From the NCBI GenBank assembly GCA_028700875.1, contig JAQVRW010000111.1, forward strand, positions 1-8,633: a stretch of DNA of 8,633 nt. Reading direction: 5' to 3'. The notes beneath the pieces were generated by a model. It was given only the letters and a program-made list of their open reading frames with translations. It had not been told where the DNA came from and ran no database searches. Both the position numbers and the translations under genes were made by a program. This stretch comes from Candidatus Zixiibacteriota bacterium (lineage in GTDB: Bacteria > Zixibacteria > MSB-5A5 > GN15 > JAAZOE01). Position 1 is the stretch's first letter. Each line of letters opens with the position of its first letter. Shown here one piece after another: positions 1 through 6,027 of this stretch.

Positions 1-1006
1 GTTCGGTAAGAAATTTGACCACGCCGCGGGCGAAATCATCGCAGCGGGAAATCCCGCCGAAGCGCGCCCCGAAGATCGCCTTGACGTTGGGGTTCTCGTC
101 CAACAGAATCAGCATCCGGGCGATTCGTTCCGGCGACGGCCCGCCGCCCGAGTCCATGAAATTGGCCGGGCGGCCGCCGAAGTAATTGATGAAGTCGTTG
201 CCCATGATGCCGAAACCCGCGCCACCGGGAAACATCCCGATCGTGCCGTCGAGATCGAGGTACGGTATCCCCCATTCGGTCGCCTGTTTCTCGCGCGGGG
301 TCAGCTCCCCTTCCTCGTGGCGTTTCTCAATGCCCATTTCTTTGAGATCGGGATGGCGGAACAAGGCGTCGTCATCGAGCGACATCCGGGCATCGGCCGC
401 CACGAGGCTGCCGTCGGTTAGAACCGCCAGCGGGTTGATTTCGGCCAGTTTGGCATCGTATGATTTGAACAGGTCGAAGAGCGCGGTCATGATTTTCTGG
501 GCGTCTTTGTACTGGGCGCGGTCGAACCCGATCAGCTTGGCCAGGTAGAGGGCGTCGAAGCGGTACAGCGGTTCATCGATATCGAGCACCAAGCGGATGA
601 TCTTGTCGGGGTCGCGTTCGGCGGTGACTTCGATATCAATACCGCCGGCGGGGGAACCGATGATGACCAGCTTGTAGTTGGCGCGGTCGATGGTCACGCC
701 AAGGTAGTATTCGGCGGCGATATCGAGTTTTGGTTCAACCAAAAGGCGTTCCACCGGGTAGGAGTTGATTTTCAGACCAAAAAGCCGCGCGGCTGCCGCT
801 TTGGCTTCGTCGGGGGTTTGGGCGATTTGAATCCCACCCGCCTTGCCGCGCCCGCCGGTTAGAACCTGGGATTTGAGGACTACCGGGCCGCCCATTTTGG
901 CGGCGATATCATAGACGGCATCGGGATCGCTCGCCAGGGTTCCATCCGGGACGGGAATGCCGAATTTCCGGAAAAGAAACTTCCCTTCGAACTCATAGAG
1001 TCTCAT
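1..1006 (-). CDS. sucC: Succinyl-CoA synthetase (ADP-forming) beta subunit-like, 3' end cut by window edge
   Basis: ATP-grasp beta subunit of an acyl-CoA synthetase, most likely succinyl-CoA synthetase (TCA cycle: succinyl-CoA + ADP + Pi to succinate + CoA + ATP; cytoplasmic alpha/beta enzyme). The frame is open from ATG 1006 to the window edge, giving 335 residues; the family is usually about 380-390, so roughly 50 C-terminal residues are missing. Visible motifs: KSQVLTGGRGKAGG (45-58, nucleotide-binding glycine-rich loop), EINPLAV (189-195) with the metal-binding Asn191, AADAR with the metal-binding Asp205, DDDALFR, LDGTIG (252-257), GGRPANFMDSGGG (277-289) and FGGISRCDD (316-324). AAGGGG at 1015-1020 is a good ribosome site 8 nt upstream. 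A sucD partner would be expected beyond the edge. The stretch at 258-271 (MFPGGAGFGIMGND) departs from the usual CMVNGAGLAMATMD, so a related ligase (malate-CoA or citryl-CoA) is a lesser alternative. Confidence 0.9.
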   Translation of the reverse strand, partial: MRLYEFEGKFLFRKFGIPVPDGTLASDPDAVYDIAAKMGGPVVLKSQVLTGGRGKAGGIQIAQTPDEAKAAAARLFGLKINSYPVERLLVEPKLDIAAEYYLGVTIDRANYKLVIIGSPAGGIDIEVTAERDPDKIIRLVLDIDEPLYRFDALYLAKLIGFDRAQYKDAQKIMTALFDLFKSYDAKLAEINPLAVLTDGSLVAADARMSLDDDALFRHPDLKEMGIEKRHEEGELTPREKQATEWGIPYLDLDGTIGMFPGGAGFGIMGNDFINYFGGRPANFMDSGGGPSPERIARMLILLDENPNVKAIFGARFGGISRCDDFARGVVKFLTE

Positions 1007-1071
1007 ACGCCATACCCCTTGTATATAGTAATCCGGGTCAGGGCCGGGTCGATGACGGTACTAGTGGGATT

Positions 1072-1105
1072 GTCGGACGCTGGTCGCAAAAGAGTACCAG
1101 CCGAC
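1072..1105 (-). other. Stem-loop in the predicted sucC leader
   Basis: The arms GTCG + GCTGGT (1072-1075, 1079-1084) and ACCAGC + CGAC (1096-1105) pair perfectly over 10 bp, with a 3-nt bulge (1076-1078) and an 11-nt loop. The element lies between the predicted sucC promoter and the start codon, so it would be in the 5' untranslated RNA. No T-run follows on the minus strand, so it is not an intrinsic terminator. I do not recognise a riboswitch class; it may be a stability or regulatory hairpin. Confidence 0.4.
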
Positions 1106-1139
1106 AGGCGATATTCCCCGGTTGCCTTTTGCCATAGTC

Positions 1140-1168
1140 AATCTATGGGGCGATTTGGGCGCGGTCAA
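1140..1168 (-). promoter_or_regulatory. Predicted sigma70-type promoter for sucC
   Basis: Read on the minus strand, TTGACC (1168-1163, five of six to the -35 consensus) is followed after exactly 17 nt by TAGATT (1145-1140, four of six to the -10 consensus). Transcription would begin near 1133, leaving a leader of about 127 nt before ATG 1006. It lies just downstream of the terminator of the preceding gene, where a new promoter is expected. The tldD promoter in this window has the same -35 hexamer and spacing. Prediction by pattern only. Confidence 0.4.
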
Positions 1169-1190
1169 TAAGAACTTATTCGCCGTCGGC

Positions 1191-1234
1191 CATAAAAAGA
1201 AAAGCGCGGGGACCTCGGATGGCGCCCGCGCTTT
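1191..1234 (-). terminator. Rho-independent terminator of the repeat-protein gene
   Basis: A perfect 10-bp stem, AAAGCGCGGG (1201-1210) with CCCGCGCTTT (1225-1234), encloses a 14-nt loop. On the minus strand it is followed by TCTTTTTATG (1200-1191). It starts about 30 nt after the stop codon of the secreted repeat protein and separates that gene from sucC. Confidence 0.88.
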
Positions 1235-1264
1235 CGGTCAGGAGGGTTAGGTTAATATCGGCGT

Positions 1265-3025
1265 TCAATGCACCGTAATCATTATCCCCCACCGCTCCGG
1301 GTCATCGGGCGGCGAGGCGTTGAAATCGGAGTAGGAATGGGAATCATCGGTGATGAAATGGGCGGTATAGGTCCCTTTCTCCAGCGTGATCACATCGATG
1401 ATCATTCTATTCTTGGCGGCCCCTCCGGCATTGCGGGTCTTGCGATACGTCATTTCCCAGACGGTATCGCCTTCATCGTCTTCGATCCAGCCGTAGTCGT
1501 ACATGTCGCGATCCTTGCCCTCGCCGACGGCTGTGATCTTGATTTCGGTCGGCTTGGAGAGGGTGAAGTCCTGCTCGACATCCTCGTCGTCGCCCAGCCC
1601 GGTCAGGTTGACCAGGATATTGCCGGTGGGAGTAAAATCATCGTGTAGTTTGAAATCGGCCGAAGAAAAGCCTTTGCCGACGCCGAAAATCGAAATCCCG
1701 TAGTTGCGGTAATCGAACGGACGAGCCGCGTTCCAGGAGCCATACGCATGGGAATCATCGGTTCGGTAATAGACGATATAGTCGCCGGCGGGGAGTTCGA
1801 CGATGCCGTCGAAGCGACAGTTTTTGGCGGCGCCTCCGGCGAAATCGGTATTGTCGGAGGTCATCGCCCAGACCTTTTCGGCGTTGTCGGCGTCCATGAT
1901 CCAGCCATAATCGGCCAGGTCGCTGCCGGTGTAGTTTTTCTCACCCAGGGCCAGGACATGAATCCTGGTCGGTTTGGTCAGAGTAAAGCCCTGTTTTTCA
2001 AAAGAGCTGTTGTGCACGCCGGTGATGGCCACTATCGGCTTCTCATTGACCTGTTCGTTAAAGGGGACGACATTCTTGATCTCCTCGGGGCGGGTCGTGG
2101 AAATGACCATACCATAGTTGAGAGGATCGCCCGGGGGGGGCGAATTCCAGGCTTCGGGATCATGGCAGTCGTCGGTGACATAATAGGCGATATAGTTGCC
2201 CGGAGAAAGCGTGACATGGTCCTTGAAGAGACGATTTTTCCGGGCGCCTTCCGCCCATTCGGTATTCCACTTGTCCATCGACCAGGCTTTTTCACGGGTA
2301 TCGGCGTTCAGAATCCAGCCGCCATCGACAAACAGATCGTACGATTCGGAGTATTCTCCGATGGCATAGATCGACAAATCGGTCTCGCGGGTAAGAGTGA
2401 ACCCCTTATGCAGATATTCATCCTTGCTGGGAACGTTGAACTCGGCGATCAACCCCTCCGGCGGACGAAAGGCCGGGACAAACGTAGTCGCCGGGCCATC
2501 GGTCTTGACGGCAAAAGTCAGCTCCGCGATGTCTTCCTCGCTGAATAATTTCTTGTTGTCGCCGGATATCTTGATCGCTTCGCCGAGTATTTTGATCAGA
2601 TCGCCGAGATCATTGACGGAGATATCGCCGCCGCCGGGCATAAAAATATCGGGATCGGCAATATAGTAGTAGACCTCATAGCGTCCCGGTGAAAGGGTCA
2701 AATCCGCCTGACATTCATACAGGTCATCGGACATCTTGGAGGGATCGGGACAATCCTCGTTCATCGACCAGACCAGGCTGCGGTCGGAGGCATCGATCAG
2801 CCAGCCATAGGCATAAAATTCGGAGCCTTTGGCTGAACCGAGGCCGACGCCGTCGATCTTTACATTTTGTTTGAAGGAGATTTCGAAGCCGCCGGAGGTC
2901 AACCCTCCTTTCAGATCATGGAAATCAATGATTCGGTCGCCAGCCTTAACTGCAGTCGCCCCAAGAAGAAAGGCGAGGCAAAAGGCCACTGCCGCAATCA
3001 GCGCCCAGATGACCATCTTCGGCAT
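1265..3025 (-). CDS. Secreted protein of unknown function made of four ~120-residue repeats
   Basis: I do not recognise this as a named family. The 586-residue product has a clear Sec signal peptide: basic n-region, hydrophobic stretch at about 6-22, likely cleavage after VKA at 28. No lipobox, membrane anchor or sorting motif follows, so a periplasmic or released protein is inferred. The rest is four related modules (R1 about 46-174, R2 190-309, R3 329-448, R4 468-586). Shared features are GFTL or similar, GE about 15 residues later, YGW or GGW, VW.M, GGA.KN, L..G.Y..Y, TDD(S/C)H, WN..PP.DP and YG(I/M). R2-R4 recur about every 139 residues; R1 is divergent with an insertion. Start choice: ATG 3025 has GGAGG 7 nt upstream and opens directly into the signal peptide. 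The longer frame back to 3109 would run through the upstream terminator hairpin. It is a single-gene unit between two terminators. A beta-rich fold is inferred; enzyme, binding or structural role is unknown. Confidence 0.9.
   Translation of the reverse strand: MPKMVIWALIAAVAFCLAFLLGATAVKAGDRIIDFHDLKGGLTSGGFEISFKQNVKIDGVGLGSAKGSEFYAYGWLIDASDRSLVWSMNEDCPDPSKMSDDLYECQADLTLSPGRYEVYYYIADPDIFMPGGGDISVNDLGDLIKILGEAIKISGDNKKLFSEEDIAELTFAVKTDGPATTFVPAFRPPEGLIAEFNVPSKDEYLHKGFTLTRETDLSIYAIGEYSESYDLFVDGGWILNADTREKAWSMDKWNTEWAEGARKNRLFKDHVTLSPGNYIAYYVTDDCHDPEAWNSPPPGDPLNYGMVISTTRPEEIKNVVPFNEQVNEKPIVAITGVHNSSFEKQGFTLTKPTRIHVLALGEKNYTGSDLADYGWIMDADNAEKVWAMTSDNTDFAGGAAKNCRFDGIVELPAGDYIVYYRTDDSHAYGSWNAARPFDYRNYGISIFGVGKGFSSADFKLHDDFTPTGNILVNLTGLGDDEDVEQDFTLSKPTEIKITAVGEGKDRDMYDYGWIEDDEGDTVWEMTYRKTRNAGGAAKNRMIIDVITLEKGTYTAHFITDDSHSYSDFNASPPDDPERWGIMITVH
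1268..1624 (-). repeat. Protein repeat module R4 (residues 468-586)
   Basis: C-terminal copy, ending at the stop codon. It opens with ILVNLTGL, then DFTLSKPTEI (486-495), VGE (500-502), YDYGWI (509-514), VWEM (522-525), GGAAKNR (534-540), LEKGTY (548-553), TDDSH (559-563), FNASPPDDP (568-576) and WGI (579-581). It matches R3 most closely in GGAAKN and TDDSH. The protein ends within the last strand of the repeat, with no C-terminal tail. Confidence 0.8.
1682..2041 (-). repeat. Protein repeat module R3 (residues 329-448)
   Basis: It opens with KPIVAITGV, then GFTLTKPTRI (346-355), LGE (360-362), ADYGWIMDAD (371-380), VWAM (385-388), GGAAKN (397-402), LPAGDY (411-416), TDDSH (422-426), WNAARPFD (431-438) and NYGISI (441-446). 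The usual PP.DP element is altered here to ARPFD. Confidence 0.8.
2099..2458 (-). repeat. Protein repeat module R2 (residues 190-309)
   Basis: It opens with EGLIAEFNV, then GFTLTRETDL (208-217), IGE (222-224), DGGWILNADT (234-243), AWSM (247-250), EGARKNR (259-265), LSPGNY (273-278), TDDCH (284-288), WNSPPPGDP (293-301) and NYGM (303-306). Cys287 takes the place of the Ser found in R3 and R4. Confidence 0.78.
2504..2890 (-). repeat. Divergent N-terminal protein repeat module R1 (residues 46-174)
   Basis: It aligns through GFEISF (46-51), YAYGWLIDAS (71-80), LVWSM (84-88), TLSPGRYEVYYYIAD (110-124) and the final strand ELTFAVK (168-174). It lacks GGA.KNR and the TDDSH/WN elements. In place of the latter is an insertion at about 125-167 rich in Gly, Asp, Leu and Ile, which looks helical in its second half. 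Confidence 0.6.
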
Positions 3026-3032
3026 ACCAAAT

Positions 3033-3037
3033 CCTCC
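3033..3037 (-). promoter_or_regulatory. Ribosome binding site deciding the start of the repeat protein
   Basis: GGAGG on the minus strand lies 7 nt before ATG 3025. It selects this start over the in-frame upstream ATG at 3109 (inside the terminator hairpin) and over Met4. Confidence 0.8.
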
Positions 3038-3069
3038 ATCTATTTGTATCCCCGTTCTCTTTACGAATC

Positions 3070-3093
3070 CCGGCCGTACAAGTTCCGGCCGTA
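3070..3093 (-). repeat. Direct repeat of TACGGCCGG upstream of the repeat-protein gene
   Basis: On the minus strand TACGGCCGG occurs at 3093-3085 and again at 3078-3070, spaced 15 bases start to start. It sits between the terminator of pmbA and the ribosome site of the secreted protein, where a promoter or operator is expected. I could not find a convincing -35/-10 pair here. It may be an operator or may be chance in GC-rich DNA. Confidence 0.35.
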
Positions 3094-3095
3094 AA

Positions 3096-3128
3096 CGGAA
3101 AAGCCCCAAAAAATTCGGGGCTTTTCCG
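3096..3128 (-). terminator. Hairpin terminator of the tldD-pmbA operon
   Basis: CGGAAAAGCCCC (3096-3107) and GGGGCTTTTCCG (3117-3128) form a perfect 12-bp stem with a 9-nt loop, starting 14 nt after the pmbA stop codon. The TTTT of the 3' arm pairs with AAAA of the 5' arm, as in many bidirectional terminators. The T-tract outside the stem is weak (GTTTACGG), so efficiency is uncertain. Confidence 0.7.
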
Positions 3129-3142
3129 GGTCCAAAACAGGC

Positions 3143-4495
3143 CTATGAACTGGTCTTGCCGGTGAACCGGAAAGAACCGAGGTGCAGGGCCGGGGCGCGA
3201 ATACAGCCTACCGAACTCCACCATGATTCCACCAATTCCCGTTCGCGGGATACGGCCACGGCCGTGCCGAAAGCCCGGGTCATCGAATCGGTGAACCGAA
3301 GGTTCTTGATTCCGGCGACGATTTCGCCGTTCTCGATCAGGAAGGCGCCGTCGCGGGTCATGCCGGTCAGCACGGCCTTGGGGGTATCGATAAAACCGTT
3401 GATGTAATGGAACCGGGTGACCAGGATACCCCGCTTGACCTTCTCGATCATTTTCTCGCGGGGGGTCTTACCGGCGGACATGACGATATTCAACGGCATC
3501 GGCCCATCGGCGGTTTCATCGGGGGGAAAGGCATGGCCGGTGGATTTGACGCGATCCTTGAGGGCATAGAAGGAATCATAGACCACCCCCTTGGCCACGC
3601 CCTTATCGATGAGCATGACTTTTTTCTTCGGCACGCCCTCCATGTCGAAGGGAAAGGCCATCGCGTGGGAATCATAGGCGTCATCGCTGAGGGTGATGAG
3701 CGGCGAAACGATCTTTCGGCCGATCTTGCCGGACAGGAACGAGGTTTTCTCGCGGAAGGGCTTGGCGCCGAAACCGATGTAGTTCATCCATTCCAACAGT
3801 TCCGCCACCGCCGCCGGTTCCAGAAGCACCTCGTAATCGCCCGGTTCCACCGACCGGGGGTTCTGAGCGCGGTCGCATTTGTCGACCGCCCGACGGACCA
3901 AAAGGTCGAAGTCGATGTCATCGACATGCCGGGACAACCCAGCGGCGTATCCAGACGAGGTATCGGACATGGCAACGATGTTGATGCCGGCGACGCTGAT
4001 CGGTTGATAGGCGCGCACCCCGTTGGTATTGAGCACGGCGATTTCGCCGCAACTGGTGGCGAAGGCTCCGGCGAGAGTGAATTTCTTGCGCTCCGAAACC
4101 TTGATAATTTTCTTGACGATCCGCGCGCGGTCAGCAGGGCTGAACCGGGCGGTTCGGTCGTCGAACGATTCCACGTCCCGGCATTTGGCCGGTTTGGGCA
4201 GGCCGGGGAAATGGGGGTTATCGGGTTGGTTGCGGGCAATCTCGTAGGCGTTGTCCAGGACCCGGGCCAGATCGTCCGGGACCAACGAATTGCCGGAGGC
4301 GACGCCGATCTTTTTTCCCATAACCAACCGGACGAGAATCCTGGCGTTGTTTTCATAAACGTTTTGATGGATGGCGGAATTAGCGTAGCGAGTAAGGCCC
4401 TTTTCTTCGCCGACGAACAGGACTTCGGTGGAATCCCCTTTCGATCGGGCGAGCACCTTTTCCAGGCGCGCAAACAGTTTTTCTTTTCCGATCAT
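3143..4495 (-). CDS. pmbA: TldE/PmbA-type subunit of the TldD/TldE metalloprotease
   Basis: The 450-residue product is the same length as E. coli PmbA (TldE). Family signatures seen: RYANSAIHQN (36-45), a central LEPAAVAELLEW (225-236) where TldD carries its HExxxH, SGKIGRKI (255-262), TGMTRDGAFLIENGEI (377-392) and NLRFTDS (398-404). The missing HExxxH agrees with its role as the non-catalytic partner that completes a heterodimeric cytoplasmic protease. In E. coli the pair trims microcin B17 precursor and degrades unfolded CcdA. Start choice: ATG 4495 overlaps the tldD stop as ATGA, with GGGGGTG just upstream. The longer frame from 4585 would read 90 nt through the conserved end of tldD and adds a basic tail unlike the family. 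Second gene of the operon, followed by a hairpin terminator. The product ends HLGSFRFTGKTSS, a normal family C-terminus. Confidence 0.93.
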   Translation of the reverse strand: MIGKEKLFARLEKVLARSKGDSTEVLFVGEEKGLTRYANSAIHQNVYENNARILVRLVMGKKIGVASGNSLVPDDLARVLDNAYEIARNQPDNPHFPGLPKPAKCRDVESFDDRTARFSPADRARIVKKIIKVSERKKFTLAGAFATSCGEIAVLNTNGVRAYQPISVAGINIVAMSDTSSGYAAGLSRHVDDIDFDLLVRRAVDKCDRAQNPRSVEPGDYEVLLEPAAVAELLEWMNYIGFGAKPFREKTSFLSGKIGRKIVSPLITLSDDAYDSHAMAFPFDMEGVPKKKVMLIDKGVAKGVVYDSFYALKDRVKSTGHAFPPDETADGPMPLNIVMSAGKTPREKMIEKVKRGILVTRFHYINGFIDTPKAVLTGMTRDGAFLIENGEIVAGIKNLRFTDSMTRAFGTAVAVSRERELVESWWSSVGCIRAPALHLGSFRFTGKTSS

Positions 4496-5934
4496 TTGCT
4501 CACCCCCACTTTGACGTTTCTGAATCGGGCCGGAGACGTCCCGTGGGCTACGTGGGCCGTCTGCATCGGCTCGCCTTTGCCGCAATTCGGCACGCCCCAG
4601 ACGCGCCAGTAATCGCGGTTACAGATGGCGTCGCAGGAGTTCCAGAATTCCGGGGTGATCCCGGTATAGACCGGGTTTTTCAGCATTGCCCCGATGCGGC
4701 CGTTTTTGATTTCCCAGGCGCATTCGACGCCGAACTGGAAGTTGAGCCGCAGGTCGTCGATCGACCAGCTTTTGTTGGTATCCAGAAGGATGCCGTCTTT
4801 GGTGTCGGCGATCAGGTCGGACGGAGTCCAAGTCCCCGGTTCGAGATTGATATTGGTCATACGAATAAGCGGAATCCGGCTCCAACCATCGGCCCGCATC
4901 GCGCCGTTGGACACGGCGTTGACTACCGGAGCCGTTTCCCGGCTGGTCAGGTATCCAACAAACAAGCCGTTTTTGATTATGGGGCTGCATTGCGCCTTGA
5001 CCCCCTCGTCATCATATCCGAAACTGCCCAAACCTCCCGGCACGGTGGCATCGGCATTGATATTGACGATGTCGGAGCCGTATTTCAGCTTGCCCAGCTT
5101 GTCGACCGTCATAAACGATCCTCCGGCCAGGGAAATCTCGGTTCCCAATGCGCGGTCGAGTTCGGTCGGGTGGCCGCATGATTCATGTACCTGAAGCGCC
5201 AGTTGCGAGCCGTTGATGATCACGGTTTTGGTCGTATCGGGACAGGCGGGTGCGGACAGAAGCTGAATAGCTTCGTCCCGGACGCGGTCGGTGTGATCGA
5301 GCAGGTTCATGGCCTCGACGAATTCATACCCGGCCGAGGCATAGTCGCCCCCGTGGGAACTGGGATACGACCGTTTCTGGACTTCCCTGCCCTCGGTGGC
5401 GAGGACTTCGTACCCGGCGCCGGATTCGACCAGTTCCTGTTCGATGTCGGCCCCTTCGGTGGAAACGAATAGCTTGTAGGTCTTATAGAACCGCATCGAG
5501 GCTTCGGCCTTGCGAATCTTCTTTGATGTCCGCAGTTGTTGGCAGGCGCGAATAAGGAGATCGAGTTTGGCGTCCGTGCCGACCATAAACGGGTCTTTCA
5601 GGCAAGGGCCTTTATAAAAGTCGACAAAGGGCGTCTGCGCCGCCAGCCGGACCGGTTGCCGAAGAGTGGTGGCCGTGGCGCGGGCGATCTGCAGAGCTTT
5701 GCCCGCGGTCTTCTGCAGTTCCGCGGGCGTGAGCACCGCGGTGGCCGCGAATCCCCACGCGCCTTTGACCAGCACGCGGATGCCGACGCCGACATCCAGA
5801 TTGCGGGCCATCGACTCGACCATGCCGTCGGCCACCCGGATCGTCTCGAACTCGCGACGAACCAGCCGACAGTCGGCATAATCGACCTGTTTGGCCGCGA
5901 GCCAGTCGATACAGGCTTTGAGTTTATCCTTCAT
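4492..5934 (-). CDS. tldD: TldD-type catalytic metalloprotease subunit
   Basis: The 480-residue product matches the length of TldD (about 481). It has the family HExxxH zinc motif as HESCGH (His250, Glu251, His255), followed by PTELDRALGTE. The C-terminal block around CGKGEPMQ (Cys451), with ARFRNVKVG (469-477), corresponds to the conserved Cys and terminal strand of the family. Other conserved stretches are DVGVGIRV (47-54), DDEGVKAQ (308-315), NGLFVGYLTSRETA (322-335) and NGAMRADGW (343-351). With PmbA it forms a cytoplasmic heterodimer that cleaves unfolded peptides or processes modified peptide precursors. The HESCGHPTELD form resembles a TldD-like subgroup distinct from the E. coli HEAVGH form (from memory). 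GGAGG lies only 4 nt before ATG 5934, slightly close but usable. Promoter at 5970-5998. No precursor-peptide or antitoxin gene is visible nearby, so the substrate is unknown. Confidence 0.95.
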   Translation of the reverse strand: MKDKLKACIDWLAAKQVDYADCRLVRREFETIRVADGMVESMARNLDVGVGIRVLVKGAWGFAATAVLTPAELQKTAGKALQIARATATTLRQPVRLAAQTPFVDFYKGPCLKDPFMVGTDAKLDLLIRACQQLRTSKKIRKAEASMRFYKTYKLFVSTEGADIEQELVESGAGYEVLATEGREVQKRSYPSSHGGDYASAGYEFVEAMNLLDHTDRVRDEAIQLLSAPACPDTTKTVIINGSQLALQVHESCGHPTELDRALGTEISLAGGSFMTVDKLGKLKYGSDIVNINADATVPGGLGSFGYDDEGVKAQCSPIIKNGLFVGYLTSRETAPVVNAVSNGAMRADGWSRIPLIRMTNINLEPGTWTPSDLIADTKDGILLDTNKSWSIDDLRLNFQFGVECAWEIKNGRIGAMLKNPVYTGITPEFWNSCDAICNRDYWRVWGVPNCGKGEPMQTAHVAHGTSPARFRNVKVGVSK

Positions 5935-5969
5935 TATTCCTCCATGGGATATGAATCTATATTGGTCAC

Positions 5970-5998
5970 AAGATAATCATCATGATGCGGCCGGTCAA
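5970..5998 (-). promoter_or_regulatory. Predicted sigma70-type promoter of tldD-pmbA
   Basis: Minus-strand TTGACC (5998-5993) is followed after 17 nt by TATCTT (5975-5970), then a start site expected near 5963. That leaves a short leader of about 28 nt before ATG 5934. Hexamer matches are five and four of six. Prediction by pattern only. Confidence 0.48.
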
Positions 5999-6010
5999 GC
6001 ATTGGACCGG
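5991..6010 (-). repeat. Inverted repeat overlapping the tldD -35 element
   Basis: CCGGTC (5991-5996) and GACCGG (6005-6010) are perfect inverted arms around 8 nt. The element sits 18 nt after the stop of the sugar kinase gene and covers most of the predicted -35 box of tldD. It could be an operator or a weak transcription-end hairpin; no T-run follows on the minus strand. Confidence 0.35.
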
Positions 6011-6027
6011 CGGGGCGGAACAATCAG

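Noticed and set aside
186..548. 120-codon plus-strand open frame near the left edge
   Set aside because: It is antisense to the clear sucC reading frame, which continues through the window edge.
993..1013. Six-codon upstream ORF overlapping the sucC start (ATG at 1013, TGA at 995)
   Set aside because: The AAGGGG ribosome site is only 1 nt from this ATG but 8 nt from the sucC ATG, so initiation at the small ORF is unlikely.
1748..2548. 266-codon open frame on the plus strand
   Set aside because: It is antisense to the secreted repeat protein. Its apparent sequence regularity mirrors the repeats on the true coding strand.
3026..3109. Upstream extension of the repeat protein to an ATG at 3109
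   Set aside because: It would translate through the terminator hairpin of pmbA and bury the signal peptide. ATG 3025 has GGAGG 7 nt upstream.
4496..4585. Upstream extension of pmbA to an ATG at 4585
   Set aside because: It overlaps the conserved C-terminus of tldD by 90 nt and adds a non-homologous basic stretch. The ATGA overlap at 4492-4495 is the standard coupling.
3407..4612. 401-codon open frame on the plus strand
   Set aside because: It lies opposite pmbA, whose product has full-length family homology. The reading is a GC-driven antisense shadow with no recognisable domain and no ribosome site that I could see.
3143..5934. Microcin or RiPP biosynthetic cluster around tldD/pmbA
   Set aside because: No precursor peptide, modification enzyme or transporter is next to the pair. 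The neighbours are housekeeping and envelope genes in separate transcription units.
5991..6010. Intrinsic terminator for the TolC-waaF-kinase operon
   Set aside because: Only 6 bp of stem and no T-run on the minus strand; kept only as an inverted repeat of unknown role.
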